A stretch of DNA of 34,361 bases from Smithella sp. (GCA_018056685.1 JAGPFC010000028.1:1-34361), one strand, 5' to 3'; numbered from the stretch's first letter, positions 24,122-32,263 are shown. Notes: generated by a model not told the origin, from the sequence alone. Translations and numbers: made by a program.

Positions 24122-24718
24122 TTACCGGTGATGAGCCGGACCGGGTACCGGTCCCACGCCCGGCACATAATGATTCTCGCCTTGTTGAGGTACGGGCCTG
24201 TAATCGGTGCGCGGCCTTACCTTTTGTCTGTCATCTCTGTAGGGCTGAGTATGGCGTTTATGCCATCCCTGTACACCCCAGTTTTGTTTTTCCCAACGCC
24301 GGTCTCTTTTCCAGCCCTCCCAGTTCCTTTGAAGCTCGCGCTGCGGTATCGGTCTGGGTTCCCAGCGATATCCTTTCCAATGACGATCTCTGTAATCATT
24401 TCTCCACTGCGGAGGAATGCTCTTGTGGAAATACGGCGTGTGGGGATAATAGGTCCAGCCCCGGTCATGGTAGCGTGAGCGGTACCAGCGGCCATCCCAA
24501 GGACGCCACCACCAGCCTCCGTAGAAGAATATTTCTTCCTGCAGATTCGGAACCGCGTAAACATCGGTTTCCGGTATCACAACCAACTCGGGCGGCGCCG
24601 GAAAGATCAATGGCGGCGGCAGCGGGATATTGAAATGAACGCTTACCCCGGCCATGGCCGAAGCCGGCATCAAAACAACCAGCGACAATAATAACATTTT
24701 ATAGACTAACTTTTTCAT
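24122..24718 (-). CDS. Secreted Trp/Arg/Tyr-rich protein, unknown function
   Basis: The 198-residue protein has a signal peptide (about 1-23, cleavage near AMA-G), a proline-rich segment (IPLPPPLIFPAPPELVVIP) and then a block of W, R, Y, H residues, including GGWWWRPWDGRWYRSRYH and RNDYRDRHWKGYRW. Such WxxGRWY/HxHW-rich exported proteins occur in many proteobacteria and are mostly uncharacterised. The C-terminal third is basic and low in hydrophobics. AAGGAGGA lies upstream. Composition like this suggests binding to anionic envelope polymers or metal ions, but that is inference. It lies 71 bases after its upstream neighbour in the same series. Confidence 0.78.
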   Translation of the reverse strand: MKKLVYKMLLLSLVVLMPASAMAGVSVHFNIPLPPPLIFPAPPELVVIPETDVYAVPNLQEEIFFYGGWWWRPWDGRWYRSRYHDRGWTYYPHTPYFHKSIPPQWRNDYRDRHWKGYRWEPRPIPQRELQRNWEGWKRDRRWEKQNWGVQGWHKRHTQPYRDDRQKVRPRTDYRPVPQQGENHYVPGVGPVPGPAHHR

Positions 24719-24789
24719 CTTCTGTCCTCCTTGTTTGGTTTAATAATTTGCACAACAATTTATCCCACGCGTCTTTGAAAATACCGACA

Positions 24790-25176
24790 TTATCCGGCAT
24801 CGTTCAATATTTGATTGTTCCCCCAGGGAATCTGATAACCGTTAATCCAGAGTTCCGTTATGGCCTCCTGCGGAACGTCAAACCAGCCGAAAAATTTATC
24901 GCCCTGTCTGAAATCAATGGTTGTGATGGTTATCGAAGATGCCGCATCCTTCGTGACAACAATCACTTCCGGGGTGTTCGTGATTCCGAACATAACAAAT
25001 TTGATAACCGGTCCCTTCGGTCCCGAAACCGCTTGCGGGAACACCAATATCTTTCCTTCGGCCCCGCGGACTTCGATCATTTGATTTGATCGGATTCCGG
25101 GATCATCCTGCGCCATGGCTGTCAGCGGCAATACCGCCGATAAACAAATGATCAAGATAAGCAAAAAACGTTTCAT
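24790..25176 (-). CDS. Secreted small protein, unknown function
   Basis: This 128-residue protein has a signal peptide (about 1-22, ending TAMA-QD). The mature part, about 106 residues, alternates short beta-type strands (MIEVRGAEGKILVFP, SSITITTIDF) with glycines and looks like a compact beta-sandwich. It has no cysteines in the mature part and no recognisable motif. AGGAGG lies seven bases before the ATG. It sits 36 bases downstream of the His/Asp-rich lipoprotein gene on the same strand and is followed by the Trp-rich protein, so it belongs to the same transcription unit. Confidence 0.72.
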   Translation of the reverse strand: MKRFLLILIICLSAVLPLTAMAQDDPGIRSNQMIEVRGAEGKILVFPQAVSGPKGPVIKFVMFGITNTPEVIVVTKDAASSITITTIDFRQGDKFFGWFDVPQEAITELWINGYQIPWGNNQILNDAG

Positions 25177-25212
25177 ATGTAACCTCCTGGTGCCCTGAAT
25201 TGTTGCATAATA

Positions 25213-25527
25213 CTAATTACACATGGGCTCGAATCTGTTGGTGTGTATTTCGCAGCCACTGATGTTGTCGCCCCATGTAAACGTTTCGGCAAACCCGTCG
25301 CAATAATACCAGTAGGTGCGGGTGTGATAGTCATAGGAATCGTACCGGTTGATTTCGTCGGGATCGCCGCTGATGCTTTCACGATCCCGCATGTCGCCGC
25401 TGCATTCGCTGTAATGGTCATCGTCGTCATCGTGATGATGGTGATAATAATCATCACGGCAGCCGGTCATACTCAACGAAAGCAGGGCAATCAATCCCAG
25501 GATCGTTATGATGATGTTCTTTTTCAT
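25213..25527 (-). CDS. His/Asp-rich lipoprotein, unknown function
   Basis: Start chosen at ATG 25527 (MKKNIIITILGLIALLSLSMTGC), preceded by GGAGGG, because the upstream in-frame extension would bury the signal. The lipobox is SMTGC. The mature protein (about 82 residues) opens with CRDDYYHHHHDDDDDHY, a cluster of His and Asp. It has four further cysteines (SEC, YYC, SGC and a near-terminal PMC), enough for two disulfides. The His/Asp cluster strongly suggests divalent metal binding. The remainder is acidic and aromatic. No family recognised; it lies between a beta-barrel gene and a secreted small protein gene in the same orientation. Confidence 0.75.
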   Translation of the reverse strand: MKKNIIITILGLIALLSLSMTGCRDDYYHHHHDDDDDHYSECSGDMRDRESISGDPDEINRYDSYDYHTRTYWYYCDGFAETFTWGDNISGCEIHTNRFEPMCN

Positions 25528-25561
25528 CGTTATACCCTCCGTTTTTTTTAATATTGCCACC

Positions 25562-25589
25562 AGCCGGAGAAGGATGGCCGCCTCCGGCT
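25562..25589. repeat. Hairpin between beta-barrel and lipoprotein genes
   Basis: AGCCGGAG (25562-25569) pairs with CTCCGGCT (25582-25589) around a 12-base loop. Read on the minus strand it lies 25 bases past the beta-barrel stop and lacks a U-run, so it may be a processing or attenuation hairpin within the series rather than a full terminator. On the plus strand TTTT follows. Confidence 0.45.
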
Positions 25590-25613
25590 TTTGGGGATGT
25601 CGCGGCGAATCCG

Positions 25614-26243
25614 CTATAAGTTAAATCTGAATCCGCAGTAAACGTTGTGACTGGCAAAGTCAGCGTCGATACCGTCGAAATTCGGTTTTTCCGTGTCGAA
25701 ATATCTGTATTTCAAATCAATCGTGAAATGCGGATTGATTTGAAACGCCAGACCGGCGCCGACCTGATACGCCATAACGGTATCGTCATAGTCTTCATAA
25801 AAGACATCGTTGAGTTCAACGGTCGCCATACCCATGCCGGCTGTAAGATACGGTGTCACCGGTGAAGGATTGACGAAATCCAGATAGATGTTACCCAGGA
25901 AAGAATAAGCTGTCATATCGCCGGATGAGACTTGGTCCGAGTAGTATTCATCATAGTCGTAATCATACCCTTTGATTTTATCAACGTCGTTCATCTGATA
26001 GCCCAGTTCCCCTTCGATCCTGAACATCCCGAAATTAAATCCGGCGGCAAAACCGGACGCGAAGCCGGGATCAAATTCCAGCGTTGCCGTGTCTGACCAA
26101 TCCGACAGATCGCTGTCCTGTAATGCCGAAATCCCCATCTGACCGCTGAAATAAGGTCCGGGAACATGAACATAACTGAGGGCAGCTCCCGGAACGGTTA
26201 GCAGCATCAACAGCCCGACAATCACCGAAAAAGTTCTTTTCAT
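25614..26243 (-). CDS. Outer-membrane beta-barrel protein (porin-like, OmpA/OmpW-type barrel)
   Basis: The 209-residue protein has a signal peptide (about 1-23, ending ALS-Y) and then alternating amphipathic strands with the pattern GMFRIEGELGYQ, AYSFLGNIYLDF, TPYLTAGMGMA, AYQVGAGLAFQI and FTIDLKYRYFDT. It ends NVYCGFRFNL, a C-terminal beta-signal with the terminal hydrophobic/aromatic pattern needed for BAM insertion. About eight strands are expected. Loops are rich in Asp and Tyr (DYDYDEYYSDQ), which could bind cations. AAGGAGGG precedes the ATG. It is the second gene of the sigma-54-driven minus-strand series. Confidence 0.86.
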   Translation of the reverse strand: MKRTFSVIVGLLMLLTVPGAALSYVHVPGPYFSGQMGISALQDSDLSDWSDTATLEFDPGFASGFAAGFNFGMFRIEGELGYQMNDVDKIKGYDYDYDEYYSDQVSSGDMTAYSFLGNIYLDFVNPSPVTPYLTAGMGMATVELNDVFYEDYDDTVMAYQVGAGLAFQINPHFTIDLKYRYFDTEKPNFDGIDADFASHNVYCGFRFNL

Positions 26244-26292
26244 TTTTTTAACCCTCCTTTTGTGAGTTTGTTTAAGTTCAACATTATGGTTA

Positions 26293-26565
26293 TCAATCCG
26301 TCAGCCAGCAGTTGTAATCGACCAGCCCGAATTGTTTTAATACTTCCGTCATATAATTAACCAACATGGTTTCCTGCAATTGATCTCCCTGAACCTGTGA
26401 GGTAATGACAATTGCCAGATCACCGGGAATGGATTCATGAATGTAGAAATCGGCGTCCGATAAACCGCGCTCCCTGGCTATTGCACAAAATTTCTTCATA
26501 CAGCTCACAGCATCTGGTTTAAGAGGATTGGATGTCCTCAAAGTAATAATCTCCATCCGCTTCAT
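26293..26565 (-). CDS. 90-residue cytoplasmic protein of unknown function, sigma-54-controlled
   Basis: I start this at ATG 26565 (MKRMEIITLRTSNPLKP), which has GGAGAAGGAGACT directly upstream; the open frame extends to 26682, but that part crosses the sigma-54 promoter. The product alternates a beta-strand (MEIITLRTS), helices (DAVSCMKKFCAIARERG) and strands (DLAIVITSQ), and ends GLVDYNCWLTD. The pattern resembles a small ferredoxin-like alpha/beta fold, though I recognise no family. It is the first gene downstream of a sigma-54 promoter and is divergent from the sigma-54 activator, hence its probable target. The beta-barrel gene follows after 49 bases. Confidence 0.72.
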   Translation of the reverse strand: MKRMEIITLRTSNPLKPDAVSCMKKFCAIARERGLSDADFYIHESIPGDLAIVITSQVQGDQLQETMLVNYMTEVLKQFGLVDYNCWLTD

Positions 26566-26601
26566 AGTCTCCTTCTCCACGCTCGTTTCTGCATTTCTTA
26601 T

Positions 26602-26617
26602 TGCTGAAAATGTGCCA
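26602..26617 (-). promoter_or_regulatory. Sigma-54 promoter of the minus-strand envelope series
   Basis: On the minus strand the sequence reads TGGCACA-TTTT-CAGCA, matching TGGCACG-N4-TTGCW at all -24 positions but one and preserving GG...GC spacing. The transcript would start near 26590, about 25 bases before the ATG at 26565. It is divergent from the sigma-54 activator gene. Confidence 0.72.
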
Positions 26618-26693
26618 AAATATAAAAACAATAAATACAATAACTTAAGATTAATTAAGCCGGAAAGTGTTTCATTTCGCATAAAATAAGTAT

Positions 26694-26730
26694 CTTATTG
26701 CGCACTTTTTATGATAAAGTGTTCAATAAG
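26694..26730. promoter_or_regulatory. Palindromic enhancer/operator candidate for the adjacent sigma-54 activator
   Basis: A 37-base palindrome has arms CTTATTG (26694-26700) / CAATAAG (26724-26730) and CACTTT (26703-26708) / AAAGTG (26716-26721), with only a two-base mismatch per arm (CG/TT) and a seven-base centre. It lies roughly 104-140 bases upstream of the inferred start of the minus-strand sigma-54 transcript, the usual position of enhancer sites for AAA+ activators, and 35 bases upstream of the activator start codon. Confidence 0.68.
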
Positions 26731-26764
26731 ACATATCTGTGCCTTGTATATCTGGGAGGATATC

Positions 26765-28315
26765 ATGGTTGATGAAAAAGAATTTTTCCGGGAAGCAACG
26801 TTGCGCATTTGCGGCAGTCTGGAAATTGAAAAAGCGCTTTATGATTGTCTGATGTACCTTCGTAATTATATTCCGGCCGATTTCATATTGATGAGCACGT
26901 ACGATTTCCAGTCTGGAATCGGCGAAGTCGTTGCCGGAGTACACGCCAATGGCAAGAATATCATCTCTCAAAAGGTGACGCCTCCACAAGATACACAAAA
27001 CGCAATCACAAAGATTATCGAAAGTGATCATACAACTCCTTTGATTATCGTGGCTGATCATGTGGGCGGTCACACACTCATGAGGGCATTGTCGCAATTC
27101 GGTATCAAACCGGAAGCGTCGGTGATGGTGATCGGGCCGAAGCCGGAGTGGAATTTGTTCGGCGGTATTCTCATCGCCAGTCAGACGGGAGAAAAATATA
27201 CGGAAGAACATAAGCATCTTTTTTCAATGCTCAACGAACCCTTTGCCATTGCTTTCATCAATTATCTCCGCTATCGGGAAGTGTTGCGTCTGAAAGAAAT
27301 TCTGGCTGATGACAACCGGTATTTGCAAAATGAGTTGCGTCAGCAGATCGGAGAAGAAATTGTCGGCGCGAATTTCGGTTTGAAACAGGTCATGGAAATG
27401 GTGCGCCAGGTCGCGCCACTGACCAGTCCTGTTCTTTTGCTCGGAGAAACCGGTTCCGGTAAAGAGGTGATCGCTAACGCGATTCACAATCTGTCGCCCC
27501 GCCACAACGGCCCTTTCATCAAGGTCAATTGCGGGGCGATTCCGGAATCGCTGATGGACAGCGAGCTTTTCGGCCATGAAAAAGGCGCTTTTACCGGAGC
27601 GCTATTTCAGAAGCGCGGGCGTTTTGAACGGGCAAACGGCGGCACGATTTTTCTTGATGAAATCGCCGAGCTGACGCCCGGAGCGCAGATCAGGCTTTTG
27701 CGCGTTCTTCAGGAGAAAGAAATTGAGCGGGTAGGAGGGAAAGAAACCCAGTATGTTGACATCCGCGTCATCGCCGCGACGCACCGCAACCTGGAGACCA
27801 TGATGGCCGAAGGAAAATTTCGTGAAGATCTTTATTTCCGCCTGAATGTTTTTCCAGTGTGCATTCCGCCTTTGCGGGAGAGGCGCGCTGATATTCCCGC
27901 GCTTGTTCAGCATTTCATCATGAAAAAAGCACGGGAGATAGGTTTGAATGAGATTCCCGGTCTCGCTCCGGGTGCCATTGACCGACTGACCCATTATTCA
28001 TGGCCGGGGAATGTCCGTGAGCTGCAGAACGCCGTGGAACGCGCACTTATTCTGAGTCAGGGAAAACCTCTGACGTTTGATGGTATTGGAGAATCTGCAC
28101 CCAAAATGGAACAGGATAACCTTATTGTTCATCATGGGGAAGCAGGCGGGCTGAATCGGGCGATCGTTGAGCACATCAAGCGGGCGCTGGAAACGACGGG
28201 TGGACGCGTTGGGGGAGAAAAGGGAGCGGCAAAGCTTCTGCAGATGAACCCCTCCACGTTGAGAACAAAAATGAGAAAACTGGGTATCCCTTTCGGGCGC
28301 AAAGGGAAAGCATAA
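26765..28315 (+). CDS. Sigma-54-dependent transcriptional activator (GAF-AAA+-HTH)
   Basis: The 516-residue protein has an N-terminal GAF sensory domain (about 20-165), a linker helix, and an AAA+ domain with Walker A GETGSGKE (227-234), the sigma-54 contacting loop GAFTGA (274-279) and Walker B FLDEI. The C-terminal Fis-type HTH has [25 protein letters not shown]. The layout is like FhlA/NorR. Start chosen at ATG 26765, preceded by GGGAGG; the upstream in-frame ATG at 26711 lies inside the palindrome and has no ribosome-binding site. The GAF ligand is unknown. It is divergent from a sigma-54 promoter, so that unit is its likely target. Confidence 0.95.
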   Translation: MVDEKEFFREATLRICGSLEIEKALYDCLMYLRNYIPADFILMSTYDFQSGIGEVVAGVHANGKNIISQKVTPPQDTQNAITKIIESDHTTPLIIVADHVGGHTLMRALSQFGIKPEASVMVIGPKPEWNLFGGILIASQTGEKYTEEHKHLFSMLNEPFAIAFINYLRYREVLRLKEILADDNRYLQNELRQQIGEEIVGANFGLKQVMEMVRQVAPLTSPVLLLGETGSGKEVIANAIHNLSPRHNGPFIKVNCGAIPESLMDSELFGHEKGAFTGALFQKRGRFERANGGTIFLDEIAELTPGAQIRLLRVLQEKEIERVGGKETQYVDIRVIAATHRNLETMMAEGKFREDLYFRLNVFPVCIPPLRERRADIPALVQHFIMKKAREIGLNEIPGLAPGAIDRLTHYSWPGNVRELQNAVERALILSQGKPLTFDGIGESAPKMEQDNLIVHHGEAGGLNRAIVEHIKRALETTGGRVGGEKGAAKLLQMNPSTLRTKMRKLGIPFGRKGKA

Positions 28316-28398
28316 AGTGTAACTTTTGAGTGAATCGTTGATTTTTAGGTTCATGTCTTAAACTTTGTTCAGCATGTAACGAGAAAAACTAACGACGC

Positions 28399-28818
28399 TC
28401 AGTCACCGATTATTTTAACCAGAACTCTTTTCTTGCGGCGGCCGTCAAATTCACCGTAGAAAATCTGTTCCCACGGCCCAAAATCAAGATGGCCGTCCGT
28501 TATGGCGACGACAACTTCGCGTCCCATAACCTGACGTTTCAAATGCGCGTCACCGTTGTCTTCTCCGGTCCTGTTGTGGCGGTACCGGGAAACAGGTTCG
28601 TGCGGGGCCAGACCTTCCAGCCATTCTTCATAATCATGATGCAGTCCCGATTCATCATCATTGATGAAAACCGATGCGGTGATATGCATGGCATTGACAA
28701 GGAGCAAGCCGTCTCGAATGCCACTTTCACTGAGACAGTCTTCGATCTGTGGCGTGATGTTGATGAATGCTCTCCTTTGAGGAATATTAAACCAGAGTTC
28801 CCTTCTGTATGATTTCAT
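28399..28818 (-). CDS. YjbQ/UPF0047 family protein
   Basis: The 139-residue protein is a standard UPF0047 member, with [26 protein letters not shown]-like [21 protein letters not shown] and [16 protein letters not shown]. coli YjbQ has weak thiamine-phosphate synthase activity; the physiological role is not settled. Conserved histidines form a likely metal site on a trimer. CGGAGGACACT precedes the ATG. It converges with the sigma-54 activator and is divergent from the HD-domain gene; it has no obvious operon partner. Confidence 0.9.
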   Translation of the reverse strand: MKSYRRELWFNIPQRRAFINITPQIEDCLSESGIRDGLLLVNAMHITASVFINDDESGLHHDYEEWLEGLAPHEPVSRYRHNRTGEDNGDAHLKRQVMGREVVVAITDGHLDFGPWEQIFYGEFDGRRKKRVLVKIIGD

Positions 28819-29025
28819 AGTGTCCTCCGTGTGTATTGTTTTGTGCTTATTATCACGAAATGCTGAAAACTATAAACAGGTATTCGCCTGCCGGTTAATT
28901 TGTTTCACTGATTAAAATAATTGAATCAGCAACTTTTTTCTCTTTTTTAAAATTTTAAATTTATGTATGATTATAAAAAATTCGAAAAACTCATCGCGTG
29001 TATAAATTATTGAAAACAGGAGGTT

Positions 29026-29628
29026 ATGAGAGTGACACAGCGGATCATCGGACCGAAGTTCCAGGAGGCGATGCTGTACGCCGTTGAGATTCACGGTGGC
29101 GATTTAAGAAAAAGCACGACCATTCCTTACATTTCGCACCTTTTCAGCGTATGCGCCCTGGTGTTGGAGGATGGCGGTGATGAGGAAGAAGCCATCGCGG
29201 CGCTACTTCACGACATGCTGGAGGATCATCCCAAGGAAGTGACGAAACAGGAACTGGAACGTCGTTTCGGTTCCCGGGTTGCGGAAATTGCTGCCGTGTG
29301 CACGGATACACCACCCAATTACAAGGGTGGACCTAAACCCCCCTGGCGCAAGCGCAAGGCTGCCTACATTGATAGACTCCGGGAAGAGAAATATCCACGG
29401 TGTCGGGTTCCGCTGGCTGACAAGCTCCATAACGTTCGCACGATTGTCAACGACTACCGGCGGATCGGCAATGATATCTGGGCACGATTCAAGGCGACAA
29501 AGAAGGAGCAGCTCCGTTACCACCGGTCTCTCGTGGAAGCCTTTCGCGAGGCAAATGGACCGGCTTATCTCGTCGATGAGCTGGACAAGCTGGTAGCAGA
29601 GCTCGAGATGAGCGACAAGAGCGCATAA
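29026..29628 (+). CDS. HD-domain phosphohydrolase, RelA/SpoT-type
   Basis: This 200-residue protein matches the HD hydrolase domain of SpoT/RelA and of stand-alone small alarmone hydrolase-like proteins: HGGDLRKSTTIPYISHLFSV (H38), AALLHDMLED (H62, D63), and ADKLHNVRTI later. There is no synthetase or TGS/ACT domain. Members may hydrolyse (p)ppGpp or act on other nucleotides. AGGAGGTT lies four bases before ATG 29026; a GTG at 29032 is a possible alternative. By eye its codon use appears somewhat more GC-rich than its neighbours. The DUF2130 gene follows within 22 bases. Confidence 0.85.
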   Translation: MRVTQRIIGPKFQEAMLYAVEIHGGDLRKSTTIPYISHLFSVCALVLEDGGDEEEAIAALLHDMLEDHPKEVTKQELERRFGSRVAEIAAVCTDTPPNYKGGPKPPWRKRKAAYIDRLREEKYPRCRVPLADKLHNVRTIVNDYRRIGNDIWARFKATKKEQLRYHRSLVEAFREANGPAYLVDELDKLVAELEMSDKSA

Positions 29629-29649
29629 AGTGATCAGCGAGGAATGCAT

Positions 29650-30891
29650 ATGACCAACAAAATCAAATGTCCGAACTGCGGGCACAGCTTTGATGTGGAA
29701 GAAGCGATTTCCGGCAGACTGGAAGCCCACTTTAAAACCGAATATGAGAAGAAGATTGCTGAGCAATCAGAGAAATTCAATCAGGAAAAACAAAAATTAG
29801 AAGCGGAAAAGAAAAGCGTTCAGGAACAGAAAGAGAAACAGGACGAAATCATAAAAACTGAGCTGTCCAGAATATTAATTCGGGAAAAGGAAAGAATTGA
29901 GAAAACAGCCCTGGAAACATACGAAGAGAAACTCAAAGCACTTCAGGAAGAGAACGAGCAGCGTAGAACGGAAAATAAAATCCTCAGAGAAAAAGAAATC
30001 ACTCTTTTGAAACGGGAAAACGAATTAAAAGAGAAACAGGAAGAATTAAATCTCCAGATGGAAAAACAAATCCTCGAGCGACAGAAAGAGATAGAGGATA
30101 AAGCGCGCGCCAGGGAGCGGGAAAGTTTCGAGTTGGAAAAAGTCAAGCTGCTCAAGCAAATCGAGGATAACAAAAAACTTGCCGAAGAGATGAAACGCAA
30201 AGCGGAGCAGGGCTCCATGCAACTGCAGGGCGAGGTGCAGGAACTTGCTCTCGAGGAACTTTTATCAAAAGCATATCCTTTTGACAGAATTCAGGAAGTG
30301 CCGAAAGGTGTGCGCGGCGCCGATTCCATTCAAACGGTCATTAACCCGGCACAGCAGGAATGCGGGACGATTGTCTATGAAAGCAAGCGGACGAAGAATT
30401 TTTCCGGTGATTGGATAGATAAATTAAAACAGGATCAGATCACCTGTAAGGCGGACATCGCCGTATTGGTGACCGAAACATATCCCGGCGACATGGAACG
30501 ATTCGGCGAAAAAAACGGTGTGTGGATTTGCGGTTTTCATGAAGTTAAAAGCCTGTCGTTTGTTCTGCGGGAAATGCTGATGAAAACGCACTCGATAAAA
30601 TTATCCCAGGAGAACAAGGGCGACAAGATGGAATTGCTGTATAACTATCTGACCAGCACGGAGTTTGTTCAAAATATCAAACGGATTGTCGAGAACTATG
30701 ACGCGATGCTCACGCAGCTCAATGCCGAGAAAAAGGCAATGACCAAAATATGGGCGACCCGGGAAAAGCAAATTTGGGTTGTCCAGGAAAACATCTCGGC
30801 TTTATTCGGTTCCATTAAAGGCATCGCGGGGAAAGAACTGGAAACGTCCAGCGTTCTGCAACTGCCGGATACGGCCCTTGAAGAATCGTAA
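29650..30891 (+). CDS. DUF2130 coiled-coil protein with nuclease-like C-terminal domain
   Basis: Start chosen at the second ATG (29650) since GAGGA lies at proper distance; the ATG at 29644 would overlap that site. The 413-residue protein opens with a CxxC motif (IKCPNCGHSF), followed by a long Glu/Lys/Arg-rich coiled coil (about 20-200). The C-terminal domain has RGADSIQTVI, then GTIVYESKRTKNF (E244, K246), consistent with the D...ExK arrangement of PD-(D/E)XK nuclease folds. DUF2130 has no established function. It follows the HD gene closely and may be cotranscribed. Confidence 0.85.
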   Translation: MTNKIKCPNCGHSFDVEEAISGRLEAHFKTEYEKKIAEQSEKFNQEKQKLEAEKKSVQEQKEKQDEIIKTELSRILIREKERIEKTALETYEEKLKALQEENEQRRTENKILREKEITLLKRENELKEKQEELNLQMEKQILERQKEIEDKARARERESFELEKVKLLKQIEDNKKLAEEMKRKAEQGSMQLQGEVQELALEELLSKAYPFDRIQEVPKGVRGADSIQTVINPAQQECGTIVYESKRTKNFSGDWIDKLKQDQITCKADIAVLVTETYPGDMERFGEKNGVWICGFHEVKSLSFVLREMLMKTHSIKLSQENKGDKMELLYNYLTSTEFVQNIKRIVENYDAMLTQLNAEKKAMTKIWATREKQIWVVQENISALFGSIKGIAGKELETSSVLQLPDTALEES

Positions 30892-30956
30892 TCTTGCGCA
30901 TTCATAGACCATTGCCGTTCACTTAAAATCAGTCCGATATGATGAACCGGTATTCA

Positions 30957-30992
30957 TAAAAAACCCCCTCAAGTCCTTTTGACCTTGAGGGG
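30957..30992 (-). terminator. Intrinsic terminator of the 91-residue membrane protein gene
   Basis: Perfect 10-bp arms CCCCCTCAAG (30963-30972) and CTTGAGGGGG (30983-30992) enclose a 10-base loop. Read on the minus strand the stem is followed at once by TTTTTT (30962-30957), the classic rho-independent form. It lies 82 bases past the stop codon of the gene at 31074. Plus-strand readthrough from DUF2130 would meet the same hairpin without a U-run. Confidence 0.9.
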
Positions 30993-31073
30993 GCGAACCT
31001 ATATCAACAGATCATGTTTTTGTCGTTGAAGCAGCGGTTACTTTGCCATCTGTTCTATATCGAGTACTGCTTC

Positions 31074-31349
31074 TTAGCTGACTAATGTTTTTACCGCGTT
31101 AATAACCGGGTTGGTGAAAAGAGCCATCAGAACGGTGTAGAGAGCGAACACACCAACCACCTCGCCGACATACATCTTTTCATATTTTCGTTTCAGGGAA
31201 ACCATGATCAATCCGCCAACGATCAAACAGCCCAGTTGGAAGAAGGGGAAATTGGTTGCTCCTGCTGCCGCGTATTCAGCAAAGCTGAAGGTTGCCGTTA
31301 AAAGAACTACCGCTGCCGCTACGATTGTTGTTGCCATTGTCTTTTTCAT
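31074..31349 (-). CDS. 91-residue exported membrane protein, unknown function
   Basis: The protein starts MKKTMATTIVAAAVVLLTATFSFAEYAAAG, a probable cleavable signal (cut near SFA-E), then has two hydrophobic segments (about 35-52 and 63-80) joined by a basic loop (SLKRKYEKMY). The size and topology resemble VirB2/TrbC-type pilins, but no other type IV secretion gene is present and the match is only topological. AAGGAGGTAAC precedes the ATG. It is a stand-alone gene with a sigma-54-like promoter and a strong terminator, which suggests abundant, tightly controlled expression. I cannot assign a function. Confidence 0.72.
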   Translation of the reverse strand: MKKTMATTIVAAAVVLLTATFSFAEYAAAGATNFPFFQLGCLIVGGLIMVSLKRKYEKMYVGEVVGVFALYTVLMALFTNPVINAVKTLVS

Positions 31350-31401
31350 GATCTGTTACCTCCTTGGGGTAATTTGTTTGCTCTATTTGTCTTTATACTA
31401 A

Positions 31402-31417
31402 TGAAAATACCGTGCCA
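31402..31417 (-). promoter_or_regulatory. Sigma-54-like promoter of the 91-residue membrane protein gene
   Basis: On the minus strand the sequence is TGGCACG-GTAT-TTTCA. The -24 element matches the consensus perfectly; the -12 element has T in place of the conserved G (TTTC for TTGC). Spacing is exact. The transcript would start near 31390, leaving about 40 bases of leader. Confidence 0.6.
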
Positions 31418-31663
31418 GAATTTAAAATCAATGGTATCTTCTGTCTAAATTATTAATATATATAATTAATTATTGAAAGAAGCCTTCACTAATCAACATT
31501 TCTAATGTCTTATGATTGATATTTTTTTAATGAAATGTTTAAACCACTTGAACAATATATCAAAGGCGCTCGTCCTGGAGAATCCAGCATAATGGCTCAT
31601 CATAATAAAATGACTTTGAAATCTTCCGCTATATCTATCATCTATTTGTGAAAGGTCATAACA

Positions 31664-32263
31664 ATGCGTTCATCCAGGCCTCGCGATAACAACATTCACT
31701 GCTTCCGCTGCTATATGCGCAGAGAAACCTGTATCTGTCCGATTCTGCCCATCGTGCAGACTCGAACAGAGTTTTTAATCCTGCGGCATATCCGGGAAAC
31801 TGAACGACCGAGCAACACGGGACGACTGGCAGCACTGGCAATGCCCAATGCGCGAATTATTCCTTGCGGAGGAGGAGATCGCACAGGTCTTGCGCCGCTC
31901 GATGACACTTTTCTGCGGATGACAAACACCTGGTTGCTCTGGCCGGATGGCGACGGTGCCCAACCGGATCTGCCATTGCCCGAACGAATAGTCGTTCTGG
32001 ACGCCACATGGCAACAGGCTCGCCGGTTGTATAGCCGGACACCGGAGCTGCAAGCGATGCCCCGGCTGCTTTTGCCTTTTCCGGACAAAAGCAGAAAGAG
32101 GCTTCGTGATCCTCATAGAGCCGACGGAATGTCCACTATTGAAGCGGTAGCGGCAGCAGTCGCTGTCCTTGAAGGGAAAAAGGTCGCTGAGCCTCTCGAA
32201 AAACTTTACGATGAAGTGGTTCGCAGAACTATCAGCCTACGCTGGGGTATTAAATTGTCTTGA
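31664..32263 (+). CDS. DTW-domain protein, probable tRNA-uridine aminocarboxypropyltransferase
   Basis: The 199-residue protein has the DTW family features: Cys-rich N-terminus (CFRCYMRRETCICP; C13, C16, C23, C25), LRHIRETERPSNTGRLA, and DATWQQARRLY (D113-W116, the DxTW motif). HRADGMSTIEAVA follows. E. coli TapT transfers a 3-amino-3-carboxypropyl group from SAM to U47 of some tRNAs (acp3U). The start ATG 31664 is preceded by GAAAGG. It is a single gene between the 91-residue protein gene and the MFS transporter, with about 300-base AT-rich gaps on both sides. Confidence 0.9.
   Translation: MRSSRPRDNNIHCFRCYMRRETCICPILPIVQTRTEFLILRHIRETERPSNTGRLAALAMPNARIIPCGGGDRTGLAPLDDTFLRMTNTWLLWPDGDGAQPDLPLPERIVVLDATWQQARRLYSRTPELQAMPRLLLPFPDKSRKRLRDPHRADGMSTIEAVAAAVAVLEGKKVAEPLEKLYDEVVRRTISLRWGIKLS

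Noticed and set aside
28914..28950. Hairpin CTGATT/AATCAG followed by T-rich sequence between YjbQ and the HD gene
   Set aside because: The stem is only 6 bp and AT-rich, and the two flanking genes are divergent, so no transcript needs a plus-strand terminator here.
31074..31349. Type IV secretion pilin (VirB2/TrbC) assignment
   Set aside because: Topology fits, but no sequence motif is specific and no other secretion gene is nearby; kept as unknown.
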